From: Streptomyces sp. TLI_105
GTDB taxonomy: Bacteria > Actinomycetota > Actinomycetes > Streptomycetales > Streptomycetaceae
DNA: 64,000 nt
Assembly: GCF_900105415.1 (NCBI RefSeq)
Contig: NZ_FNSM01000001.1
Coordinates: forward strand, 4,306,501-4,370,500
Direction: 5' to 3'
In this document: positions 24,442 through 35,274 of the stretch, one piece after another
Numbering within the stretch: position 1 is the stretch's first letter
How the letters are laid out: each line of letters begins with the position of its first letter
Translations under genes and position numbers: made by a program
The notes under the pieces: model-generated
Databases searched by the model: none
Told to the model about the DNA's origin: nothing
What the model saw: only the letters and a program-made list of their open reading frames with translations

Positions 24442-24801
24442 ATGTCGAAGCCTGACGAGCTGCTCGTTGACGTCGCCGCGCTGGTGGAGTCCGGGCAGAG
24501 CAACCAGATGTCCCTGACCGTGGTCACCGGTGGCACTGTCATCACCGGTCGACTGGCACCCGAAGAGGTGTGGAGGCAGCGGGTCTCGGAGGTCCTGGCG
24601 GACTCCGCCCACCTGGGAGAGTTCTCCGCCGTCTTCACCGCCACGACGCGGAGGGACGGGCCGCCCGAGTACCTGCACTTCCACATGGCGCGGATCCTTC
24701 AGGGCATGGTGGGGATCCCGGAGACAGGCGGGATGTACCGCGTCTCGATCGCGGACGTCAGCGCTTGGACCATGGGCGACTTCAGCTACTCCGATCACTG
24801 A
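24442..24801 (+). CDS. GvpU-like gas-vesicle accessory protein, copy 2
   Basis: 119 residues, about 80% identical by eye to the protein at 10399 (QSNQMSLTVVTGGTVITGRL; LHFHMARILQGMVG; YRVSIADVSAW). The only length difference is in the central loop. Its place inside the cold-shock island, convergent with a DEAD-box helicase, hints at a stress rather than buoyancy role. That is inference; the family name is a moderately sure call. Confidence 0.65.
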   Translation: MSKPDELLVDVAALVESGQSNQMSLTVVTGGTVITGRLAPEEVWRQRVSEVLADSAHLGEFSAVFTATTRRDGPPEYLHFHMARILQGMVGIPETGGMYRVSIADVSAWTMGDFSYSDH

Positions 24802-24838
24802 CGTCGCGCCCCTGGAGGAACCGGCACACCGCTACGCC

Positions 24839-24874
24839 AGAGGGCCCGACCGGCAGGTGCCGGTCGGGCCCTCT
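24839..24874. terminator. bidirectional terminator between GvpU-like and helicase genes
   Basis: 17-bp stem AGAGGGCCCGACCGGCA around GG, serving two convergent genes. It shares its core with the palindrome at 18068. Confidence 0.85.
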
Positions 24875-24916
24875 GGGCTGCCCGGGCGTCAGCTCACGTT
24901 CGCCCGTGGGCTCCGG

Positions 24917-26425
24917 TCAGGCCGCCGCGTCGGCGGAACGCCGCGCGCCGGCGCGCCTCGCTGCCGAGGCGGGACCGCGTCGACCGCGGGAGGTCGCGCC
25001 GCGCTTGCGCTGCTCGGCGGGCGGCGCGGTGATCGTCACGGGGATGCCGGACGGGGTCCGCGCGCCGGTGATCCGGGCGAGTGCCTCCTCGCCCGAGCGG
25101 ACCTGGGTGGTCTCGGGCACGATGCCGGCGGTCACCATGAGGCGGGACATGTCGCGGCGCTGGTTGGCGGTGACCAGGGTGACGACGCTGCCGGATTCGC
25201 CCGCCCGGGCGGTACGGCCGCCGCGGTGGAGGTAGTCCTTGTGGTCGGTCGGCGGATCCACGTTGACGACGAGGTCGAGGTGGTCGACGTGGATGCCCCG
25301 CGCGGCGACGTTCGTCGCGACGAGGACGGTGACGTGCCCGGTCTTGAACTGGGCGAGGGTGCGGGTGCGTTGCGGCTGCGACTTCCCGCCGTGCAGGGCG
25401 GCGGCCCGGACGCCGCAGCCGAGGAGGTCCTCGGTGAGGCGGTCCACCGCGTGCTTGGTGTCCAGGAACATGATCACCCGGCCCTCGCGCGCCGCGATCT
25501 CGGTCGTCAGCCGGTGCTTGTCGGCACCGTGCACGTGGAGGACGTGGTGCTCCATCGTGGTGACCGCGCCCTGGGAGGGGTCCACGGAGTGGACGACGGG
25601 ATCGCTGAGGTAGCGGCGGACCAGGAGGTCGACGTTGCGGTCCAGCGTCGCGGAGAACAGCATCCGCTGGCCCTCGGGACGGACCTGGTCCAGGAGCGCC
25701 GTGACCTGCGGCATGAAGCCCATGTCGGCCATCTGGTCGGCCTCGTCCAGGACGGTGATCGAGACCCGGTCCAGTCGGCAGTCACCGCGGTCGATGAGGT
25801 CCTTGAGGCGGCCGGGGGTGGCCACGACGACTTCGACGCCCCCGCGCAGCGCGTTCGCCTGCCGGCGGATCGGCATGCCGCCGACGACGGTGGTCAGGCG
25901 CAGCTTCACGGCGCGGGCGTAGGGGGTGAGGGCGTCGGTGACCTGCTGCGCGAGTTCCCGGGTGGGGACCAGGACGAGCGCCAGCGGCTGACGGGGCTCG
26001 GCGAGCTGTCCGGCGGTGCGGGCGAGCAGGGACAGACCGAAGGCGAGGGTCTTGCCGGAGCCGGTCCGGCCGCGGCCGAGGACGTCACGGCCGGCCAGGG
26101 AGTTCGGCAGCGTCGCGCCCTGGATGGGGAACGGGACGGACACGCCCTGCGCGGTGAGCGCGGCCAGGAGGCGCCGGTCGAGGGCCAGGGCGGCGAACGT
26201 CTCGACGGCGGGCAGCGCCGGGGTGACCGTCTTCGGCAGGGCGAACTCGCCCTGCACCGGGGCGGATCGTCGGCCGCCTCCGCCGAAGCGCCCCGGAGCT
26301 CCCGATCGGCTCGGGGCGGACGAACCGAAGCGGCTGCCCAGTCCCGAACCGGCGGCGGAGCCGTACGCGCGGCCGCCGTTGCGGCGGGTGCGGGAGGAAC
26401 GGCCGTTCGTGCGTGTGGGGTTCAT
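24917..26425 (-). CDS. DEAD-box RNA helicase
   Basis: 502 residues. An arginine/glycine/serine-rich N-terminus (1-75) precedes the helicase core: Q motif region (VPFPIQGATLPNSLAG), motif I GRGRTGSGKT, Ib TPGRL, II DEAD, III SAT, V ARGIHVDHLDLVV, VI HRGGRTARAG. The basic tail is RKRGATSRGRRG. It unwinds structured RNA, typically in cold-shock or ribosome biogenesis. It lies downstream of cspA copy 2 on the same strand but has its own leader hairpin. A deleted copy is seen at 18444-18635. Confidence 0.94.
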   Translation of the reverse strand: MNPTRTNGRSSRTRRNGGRAYGSAAGSGLGSRFGSSAPSRSGAPGRFGGGGRRSAPVQGEFALPKTVTPALPAVETFAALALDRRLLAALTAQGVSVPFPIQGATLPNSLAGRDVLGRGRTGSGKTLAFGLSLLARTAGQLAEPRQPLALVLVPTRELAQQVTDALTPYARAVKLRLTTVVGGMPIRRQANALRGGVEVVVATPGRLKDLIDRGDCRLDRVSITVLDEADQMADMGFMPQVTALLDQVRPEGQRMLFSATLDRNVDLLVRRYLSDPVVHSVDPSQGAVTTMEHHVLHVHGADKHRLTTEIAAREGRVIMFLDTKHAVDRLTEDLLGCGVRAAALHGGKSQPQRTRTLAQFKTGHVTVLVATNVAARGIHVDHLDLVVNVDPPTDHKDYLHRGGRTARAGESGSVVTLVTANQRRDMSRLMVTAGIVPETTQVRSGEEALARITGARTPSGIPVTITAPPAEQRKRGATSRGRRGPASAARRAGARRSADAAA

Positions 26426-26435
26426 TCAGAACCTT

Positions 26436-26458
26436 CCTTGATACGGCGCGTATCGAGG
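26436..26458 (-). promoter_or_regulatory. leader hairpin of the DEAD-box helicase
   Basis: Stem CCTCGATACG / CGTATCAAGG with loop CGC (one mismatch), 10 bp before ATG and touching the ribosome site. The same structure with changed pairs lies at 18646. Its position suggests it can mask or expose the RBS. Confidence 0.55.
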
Positions 26459-26620
26459 AATTCCGGCAGCGGATGAGCTGCTTCGGGAATCACAGGCACG
26501 GGCCGAATGAAATGCGAACAGCAGGCGGCTTGGCCCGGGACAAGGAATTGTCGGAGCAAGCGGCGAGCGAAAGGAATGCGAGAGGCGCAGGGGTGGGTGA
26601 GAACCCTGCGAAATGAATGC

Positions 26621-26658
26621 AGCTGGGGCCCGCACCCCGAGGGATGCGGGCCCCAGCT
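26621..26658. terminator. terminator of cspA copy 2
   Basis: 14-bp stem AGCTGGGGCCCGCA with complement, 18 bp after the stop. It is a near copy of 18910-18945. Confidence 0.87.
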
Positions 26659-26676
26659 ACGTATGACGCGCCGGCG

Positions 26677-26880
26677 TCAGGCGGAAACGATGTTCTCGGC
26701 CGTCGGGCCCTTCTGGCCCTGCGCGATGTCGAAGGAGACCTTCTGGCCCTCCTGGAGCTCGCGGAAGCCCTGGGCGGCGATGTTCGAGAAGTGGGCGAAC
26801 ACGTCAGGGCCGCCACCGTCCTGCTCGATGAAGCCGAAACCCTTTTCCGCGTTGAACCACTTCACGGTGCCAGTGCTCAT
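26677..26880 (-). CDS. cold-shock protein CspA-like, copy 2
   Basis: 67 residues, nearly identical to copy 1, with RNP-1 KGFGFI and RNP-2 DVFAHFS. ATG 26880 follows AAGGAGACATG spacing. It is an RNA chaperone acting in the cytosol. The downstream helicase on the same strand makes this the intact version of the cspA-helicase locus whose other copy has decayed at 18-19 kb. Confidence 0.95.
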   Translation of the reverse strand: MSTGTVKWFNAEKGFGFIEQDGGGPDVFAHFSNIAAQGFRELQEGQKVSFDIAQGQKGPTAENIVSA

Positions 26881-27054
26881 GTCATGTCTCCTTGGGGCAG
26901 TACATCGGCATCCGTACCGTACGGATGCCGTGTCGCCGCGATGATGCCCTGCCCGGAAAATGACCGGAAATACAAAGCGCTTCCGTGCGGCACGCGGCCG
27001 ACGGGAGGCGCCTGAAATCTTTGGGTACCAAAACTGCAACTGGTTTCGACAGTA
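26881..27054 (-). promoter_or_regulatory. cspA copy 2 promoter and structured 5' leader
   Basis: In transcript sense: extended -10 TGCTACTGT (hexamer 27049-27054), AGTTGCAGTT at 27032-27041, and a leader of about 160 nt. A near-perfect hairpin GGCATCCGTAC-G-GTACGGATGCC lies about 20 nt before the RBS. Its stem pairs differ from those of copy 1 yet remain complementary. Confidence 0.65.
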
Positions 27055-27277
27055 GCACGTCACTGCGGCCCGTGTGCGTAGAATATTTTCCCCTGCGTGT
27101 TGCCGATAAAAACTCTCCGAGCGGGGGCGGGTAAATCCTCAGGCCGCGAACGCAGGTATTCCTTCACTTCGAGGGAAGCGTTTCGGAGCCGGGGGAGTCC
27201 TGTCCGCGGCTCGCGGGGGCTCCGCGACGGTGAGCCCGCCCCGCCTGCGCAGGCGGGGCGGCAGGTCCGGGCGACGA

Positions 27278-27323
27278 CGAAGCCCCAGGTCGCCGACCTG
27301 GGGCTTCGCGGAAGAGCGGATGA
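27278..27323. repeat. decayed attachment-type scar: terminator plus tRNA acceptor piece
   Basis: A perfect 14-bp hairpin CGAAGCCCCAGGTC-GCC-complement (27278-27308) is followed by GAGCGGATGAC (27313-27323), the same order as in the full scars at 44248, 52501 and elsewhere. The tRNA body is missing; the sequence continues CGCTGTG, as in the distal part of the scars. A deletion between TGACCG-like repeats would explain it. It also serves as terminator for the GH74 gene. Confidence 0.55.
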
Positions 27324-27359
27324 CCGCTGTGTGCCTGCGGCCCCGCTCCGGCGTCGGGG

Positions 27360-29984
27360 TCAGGAAGGGTCGCCGTACTGGAGGCCGCGTCCGTTGGTGC
27401 CGACGTACACGCGGCCGTAGGTGTCGGGGTCGCCGGTGATGACGCCGACGCCGCCGATGCTGCCCCACTGGTGGGCGTCGTCGTTGACGCGGAGCCAGGT
27501 GGCGCCCTTGTCGGTGGATCGGAAGACGCCGGTGACGTCCTTGACGGTGCCGATCAGGTACAGGGCCTGGTAGGAGGCGCCCGGCGCGGCCTTGCCGAAG
27601 CCGAGGGCGGAGGCGGACTTCACCGTGGTGAGCGTGGTGAAGGTGCGGCCGCCGTCGGTGGAGTGCAGCAGCCCCTTGGCGCTGCCGGCGATCCACAGGT
27701 CCCCCGCGACGCCGGGGACGGCCGTGAGCCGGCCGGCGGGCAGGTCGGTGGCGCGGGCGGTGAAGGTCGCGCCGCCGTCGGTGCTGGCGTGGAGCGTGCC
27801 ACCGGCCAGTGAGTAGAAGGTCCTGGCCGAGGAGCGGTCGGCGACGACCACGGCGTCGGTGCCCAGGCCGCCGACCTTCGACCAGCTCGCCCCCTTGTCG
27901 GTCGAGCGGTACGGGACCTGGCCGGCCTGGGTCCAGACGAGGGCGGAGCCGTCCGAGGCAAGCGCGATGTGGCCGTCCTGGGCGCCGGCCACCGGTTCCG
28001 CCTTGAAGCCGTTCCAGCTGACGCCGCCGTCGGTGGAGTAGGCGCCGTCCTGTGCGCCGCCCCGGCCGACACGGACCATCATCGAGGGGTTGGCCTGGGC
28101 GAAGTCGATGTCGGTGCTGTTGGTCATCATCGGGTTGTTCAGCCGCCCGGCGGGCACCTTGGTCAGGTCGTCGTGGCGGAAGCCGCCTTGGTCGCCCATG
28201 GCGGTGATGACGGTGGCACCGCCGGGCGGCGCGATCGCGTCCATCAGCGCGGTCTCCTCGAGGCCCCGCGCCCCCACGGTCCAGTGGCTGGTGCCGCCGC
28301 TGTCGGAGGCGTTGGCGTCCTTGCTGCGCCAGACGCCGCCGCCGGTGCCGTACAGCACGTGCCCGGAGTCGAAGGGATCGATGGCCAGGGCGGTCATCCA
28401 GTGCCCGATGCCGGTACCGACGTAAGGAGCGGCGGAGGCGTCCCGCACCGATTTCTCGGCCAGTGGCTTCCAGGTCGTGCCGCCGTCGGTGGTCCGGTAG
28501 AGCTCGTCCTCGGGCCACCAGCGGTCGAGGGTGGTGACCATCACCGTGGAGGGCTTCTGCGGGTCGACGGCCAGACCGGAGAACCCGTAGGCGCCCTGGG
28601 ACGGGGAGACGTTCTTCCACGCCCCGCCGGCCGGCGTGTACTTCCACACCGAGCCCGCCGTCACGCCGTTGGGTCCGAGGGCGTCGGTGTACGTCAGGTA
28701 CAGCGAGCCGTCACCGGAGAGCACGCCGTGCTGCGGCAGCTGGCCGGTGGGCTGCCCGGAGACGGCCTGCCAGGTGCTGCCGCCGTCGGTGGAGCGGTAC
28801 AGGGAGGTGGACCGGTCGGCGACGCCGACGTAGATCGTCTTGCTGCCGGCCGGACCGTACGTCACGAAGGAGATGCCCGCGCCGCTGCCCGCCCCGTCCT
28901 TGACGGGGAACGAGGAGACCTGACTCCACGTCACACCGCTGTCCGTGCTGCGCCACAGGCCGTTCTTGCGGGTGCCGAGGAGCAGGGTGCGGTTGTCCGA
29001 GGGGTCGATCACGAGCCGTTCGCCCGCCCCGCGGCCGTCCTCGTTGCCGCCCAGCTTGAACGGCAGGTCGGTGCGCTGGAAGGTGCGGCCCCGGTCGGTG
29101 GAACGCAGGAGCGCGCCGTTGCCGGCCCACTCGTTGGTGTAGGTGCCCGCCGCGAGGTAGAGCCGGCCCGGGTCGACGGGGTCGGTGGCCAGCGCGTCGA
29201 TGCCCAGCAGGTTCCAGTCCTTCTCGCCGAGCCAGTCGGTCAGCGGGATCCACTGTTCGGCCGCGGTGTCCCAGCGGTAGGCGCCGCCCATGTCGGTACG
29301 CGCGTACAGCAGGCCCCGCTCCCGCGGGTTGAACACCAGCCCGGTGACGTAACCGCCGCCCACCACCTGGGCGTTGTTCCACCCGTACGGTCCGCTCCCG
29401 GGGACCGGGGTCTCGGCCGTCCTCACCAGCTTCCACTGCTGGTTGGTGCTGCCATGGCCGGGATACTGGATGACCACCGCGCCGTCGGCCGTGGAGCCTC
29501 CGGAGACGTCCAGGACCTGGCCGCTCCTGCGGGAGGTGAAGGTGACGGCGTCGGAGCCGCTCACCTCGTCGACCCGCCACTCCTGGGAGGCGGACGAGCT
29601 GTCGGTCTGCTGCTCGGCGGCAGCCGCCCGGGCGGTCGAGTCGCCCGCTATGCCCAGCACCTTGCCGCTGTTGCGGTTCACCAGCTCGTAGTAGCCGTCA
29701 CCGGTGGGCCGCAGCTTCCACTGCTGGTTGGCGGTGTTCTGGTCGGTCCACTGCTGGATGCGGGTGCCGTCGGCGGTGGAGAAGGCGTTGACGTCCAGCG
29801 CCTTGCCGCTGCGTACGGAAAGCAGCCGGTAGTAGGCATTGCCGTCGACCGTCGCGGCCTGCGAGTCGTCCTGTACGAACAGGAGGTACGGCACGAGGAC
29901 GGCGGGCACACCGAGCAGCAGTCCGGCCCCGGTCCAGCGGCGGCGGTGACGCCCGCGGCGCCCGCCGTTCATGGGGTTCTTCAT
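27360..29984 (-). CDS. secreted GH74 xyloglucanase with ricin-type carbohydrate-binding domain
   Basis: 874 residues. A Tat/Sec-like signal (RRGRHRRRWTGAGLLLGVPA) runs to about residue 43, then a ricin/CBM13-like beta-trefoil (about 46-185; repeated NQQWKL and SGKVLG) and a two-propeller GH74 domain. The propellers show many RSTDGG, YRTTDGGTTW and STDKGASW blade motifs. GH74 enzymes cleave xyloglucan backbones outside the cell. ATG 29984 follows AAGGAG. The order ricin-then-GH74 is less common than C-terminal binding modules. Likely co-transcribed with the GH10/GH62 gene 38 bp upstream. Confidence 0.9.
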   Translation of the reverse strand: MKNPMNGGRRGRHRRRWTGAGLLLGVPAVLVPYLLFVQDDSQAATVDGNAYYRLLSVRSGKALDVNAFSTADGTRIQQWTDQNTANQQWKLRPTGDGYYELVNRNSGKVLGIAGDSTARAAAAEQQTDSSSASQEWRVDEVSGSDAVTFTSRRSGQVLDVSGGSTADGAVVIQYPGHGSTNQQWKLVRTAETPVPGSGPYGWNNAQVVGGGYVTGLVFNPRERGLLYARTDMGGAYRWDTAAEQWIPLTDWLGEKDWNLLGIDALATDPVDPGRLYLAAGTYTNEWAGNGALLRSTDRGRTFQRTDLPFKLGGNEDGRGAGERLVIDPSDNRTLLLGTRKNGLWRSTDSGVTWSQVSSFPVKDGAGSGAGISFVTYGPAGSKTIYVGVADRSTSLYRSTDGGSTWQAVSGQPTGQLPQHGVLSGDGSLYLTYTDALGPNGVTAGSVWKYTPAGGAWKNVSPSQGAYGFSGLAVDPQKPSTVMVTTLDRWWPEDELYRTTDGGTTWKPLAEKSVRDASAAPYVGTGIGHWMTALAIDPFDSGHVLYGTGGGVWRSKDANASDSGGTSHWTVGARGLEETALMDAIAPPGGATVITAMGDQGGFRHDDLTKVPAGRLNNPMMTNSTDIDFAQANPSMMVRVGRGGAQDGAYSTDGGVSWNGFKAEPVAGAQDGHIALASDGSALVWTQAGQVPYRSTDKGASWSKVGGLGTDAVVVADRSSARTFYSLAGGTLHASTDGGATFTARATDLPAGRLTAVPGVAGDLWIAGSAKGLLHSTDGGRTFTTLTTVKSASALGFGKAAPGASYQALYLIGTVKDVTGVFRSTDKGATWLRVNDDAHQWGSIGGVGVITGDPDTYGRVYVGTNGRGLQYGDPS

Positions 29985-30022
29985 GGGGGGTGTTCTCCTT
30001 GCGTAACCGTGGATCGGGCGGG

Positions 30023-32906
<2,884 letters not shown>

Positions 32907-34457
32907 TCACGCCCAGGCCCTGCGCACGATGAAGGAGGCCTGGCCGGCGAAGGCCCGGCTGCCGTCGGAGCCGTCGAGCCAGATGCCACCGTCGCGGTGG
33001 CGGAGGACCGATCCGGGATAGTTGTGCGCGTGCAGGGTCACCGACCCGGGGACCGCCCCGGGGCGCGGACAGAAGGTGGCGTCTTCACGGAACAGTGCGC
33101 TGCCGTCGTCGGTGCTCAGCCGTAGCCGCAGGTAAGAGTGGCGCAGGTACCGGCCGTCCGCGGCGCGGAAGGTGACGCACCGTGTGTCGGCCAGCCCCCC
33201 GATGACCGTGAAGGTGACCCGCTGCCGTGCCTGCGCGCCGCTGGACGCGGAGACCCGGCCGAGCGTCGCGAAGTCGCCGGCATCCGTGAGGTACAGGCCG
33301 GGTTGGTCCGCGGACTCCAGCGACCGTGCGCCCAGCGGAACGGTGCCCGCGACGGCGGACGGACCCACCGGGGACGGTGTGGCCGACGTGGTGGTGCGCG
33401 ACGGGATCGGCGTGGGAGTGCCGACCGTGGGAGCGGCGATGACGCCGGGCACCCGGGGCGCCGGTTCGGGCCAGGTCGCGTAGGTGGCGGTCCCGGCGAT
33501 GAGCACCGCGCCGGTGGCGAGGCTCACCAGCGGATGAGCGGTCACCGCGTGGAGTTTGCCGATCAGCGCGCCGTGCAGACCGCCCCCTCCCGTCGCCGTG
33601 CCGACGGCGACGGGTGCCGTGGCCAGCCCGGCGGCGCTCGCGGCCGTACCCGACAGCAGGCCCTTGGCGGCCAGCGCGGCGATCAGTCCGGCCGGGACGG
33701 CCAGCGTCGTGAGGCTGAGGGGCAGCAGTTCGGCCGGAACCCGTTCGGTCGTCGTCGCCGTGCAGACCGGGCAGTCACGGGTGTGCCGCGCTATCCGCTT
33801 GCGCCACACCGATGCACGGAGACCGTCCCAGCCGACGACGGTCTCGTCCAACTGCGGACAGCGCGGGTCGGCCTCCAGCGCGGTGACGATCGTCCGGCAC
33901 AGTTCCAGCTGCTCGCGCATGCGCTGCAGGCGCACTCCGACGTGGGCGACCGTGAGCCCCGTCGCGGCGGCGATGTCGTCACGGCTCAGCAAGCCGGCGC
34001 ATTCCTGCCACCACAGCGACAGCAGCATCCGATGGTCCGGGTCGAGCCACCGGCCGGCTTCGACGACCCGACGGCGCTCGTCCGACACGTGCAGCCGCAG
34101 GATCGTCACGTCCACGGGCTCCGCGCCGGCGTCCGGTATCTGGCGTGCCTCGTCGATGACCGTGGTCCGGTCGGCGAAGACGTGTTGCCGGTGCCAGTGG
34201 GTGTTGATCTGGCGGAGCGTGATCGACACCAGCCAGGACCGGAAGCTCTCCGGGGCGCGCAGGGCGGGCAGGTCGCGGACCACGCGCAGCAGGGTTTCCT
34301 GGACGACGTCGTCGACGTCGGCATGTCCGCTCAGCGCTCGCCCGACGATGTTGTAGACCAACGGCAGGTACGCGGCGATCAGCTCCTCGCGCGCCCGGTC
34401 GTCACCGGCCTGCGCCGCGACGACCAGCCCCGCGTGGTCCGCGTCCATGAGCCCCAT
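32907..34457 (-). CDS. membrane-anchored ECF-type sigma factor with ZAS-like motif and AbfB sugar-binding domain
   Basis: 516 residues. Sigma region 2 lies at about 14-85 (DVDDVVQETLLRVVRDLPAL), region 4 at about 130-190 (LSRDDIAAATGLTVAHVGVR). A zinc anti-sigma type motif follows: C200, then H225-x3-C229-x2-C232. A hydrophobic stretch spans 245-285 and a membrane helix 309-328. A Thr/Pro/Ser-rich linker (345-370) leads to a C-terminal AbfB (CBM42-like) domain at about 372-515. The polypeptide seems to join sigma, anti-sigma and an outside arabinose-binding sensor. ATG 34457 follows AAGAAGGTGGGA. It lies next to the arabinoxylan enzyme genes. Confidence 0.85.
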   Translation of the reverse strand: MGLMDADHAGLVVAAQAGDDRAREELIAAYLPLVYNIVGRALSGHADVDDVVQETLLRVVRDLPALRAPESFRSWLVSITLRQINTHWHRQHVFADRTTVIDEARQIPDAGAEPVDVTILRLHVSDERRRVVEAGRWLDPDHRMLLSLWWQECAGLLSRDDIAAATGLTVAHVGVRLQRMREQLELCRTIVTALEADPRCPQLDETVVGWDGLRASVWRKRIARHTRDCPVCTATTTERVPAELLPLSLTTLAVPAGLIAALAAKGLLSGTAASAAGLATAPVAVGTATGGGGLHGALIGKLHAVTAHPLVSLATGAVLIAGTATYATWPEPAPRVPGVIAAPTVGTPTPIPSRTTTSATPSPVGPSAVAGTVPLGARSLESADQPGLYLTDAGDFATLGRVSASSGAQARQRVTFTVIGGLADTRCVTFRAADGRYLRHSYLRLRLSTDDGSALFREDATFCPRPGAVPGSVTLHAHNYPGSVLRHRDGGIWLDGSDGSRAFAGQASFIVRRAWA

Positions 34458-34542
34458 TCCCACCTTCTTCAGGGGAGCGATCCGCCGAGTGCGGCGCCAC
34501 ACCTTAGCGTCGGCAAAGGTGTGCGGCCAAAGCCTGGACGCG

Positions 34543-34740
34543 TGGACGGGGGCGGAACGGCCGGGGCGGTCGCCGTCGTCGTCGTCCGGCTGCTCCACCC
34601 GCCCGACGACGCCACCCCGGCGATCGCCGAAGCCGCCCGCGTGCTGCGGCCCGGCGGCTGCTCGTCACGACCGCCGACAAGGAGGGGACTCCGTCCCGCA
34701 GGCGGCTCAAGGCGCCGGAATACCGGTCACACCGGCCCGA
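34543..34740 (+). pseudogene. frameshifted SAM-methyltransferase fragment
   Basis: One frame reads AIAEAARVLRPGG, the motif-III region of class I methyltransferases. The sequence continues in another frame as LLVTTADKEGTPSRR, the expected next strand. Neither end of a gene is present. It is a remnant only. Confidence 0.6.
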
Positions 34741-34983
34741 TCACGCCCGAGCGGACGGGGCCGGGAGCGTGGCCAGTCCGCCCTTGGTCGAGCCGGGCGC
34801 GGTGGCGAGACCTTCGGGGTCCTGGGGCGACCGGTAGGCGCGGGTGAAGGTCGCCTGGAAGCCGTGGCCGGGCAGGTCGACGGCGACCGAGCGGTGTCCG
34901 AGGAGCCCGAGTTCCGCCTGGAGGGGCGCGAAGGAGAAGGAGTTCGCGAAGGCCCCGCGGACCAGTACGAACGTCGGGTGCAT
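34741..34983 (-). pseudogene. N-terminal fragment of an alpha/beta hydrolase
   Basis: 80 codons starting MHPTFVLVRGAFANSFSF. The first strand and oxyanion loop (normally VLVHGAFANS; here R replaces the His) and VAVDLPGHGF are typical. The frame ends before the nucleophile elbow and catalytic residues. With the methyltransferase scrap it forms a graveyard of gene ends between the sigma factor and the efflux gene. Confidence 0.6.
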
Positions 34984-35274
34984 CTGTGCACTCACTTTCG
35001 GGGTACTCACTTTCCGGGTACTTGCCTTCCGGCCGCCGAGGGTCACCTCCAGGGCGCCCGCGGTGACCGTCCGGACCTGCTCATGGCTGAGGGAGTGCCG
35101 GCGTTCGGGGAGACGGTGACGTCGTCGGCCGGGGGAGTCACGTGGACGGCGGCGATGGTCGGCGGCGTGTCGCCGCGTGGGCGAGACGGTGGACGCGGTG
35201 ATCTGCATGGCGCCTCCCCTCACGGAGGGGCGTGAACCGGATACGGCGGAAACGGGCCACGAGATGATCTCGGT
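34984..35274. other. gap with degraded coding scraps
   Basis: Minus-strand frames keep short protein-like pieces (for example LSHEQVRTVTAGALEVTLGG and MQITASTVSPTRRH) that are not continuous. No intact gene. A direct repeat GTACTCAC/GTACTTGCC with CTTTCGGG lies at 34992-35027. Confidence 0.4.
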
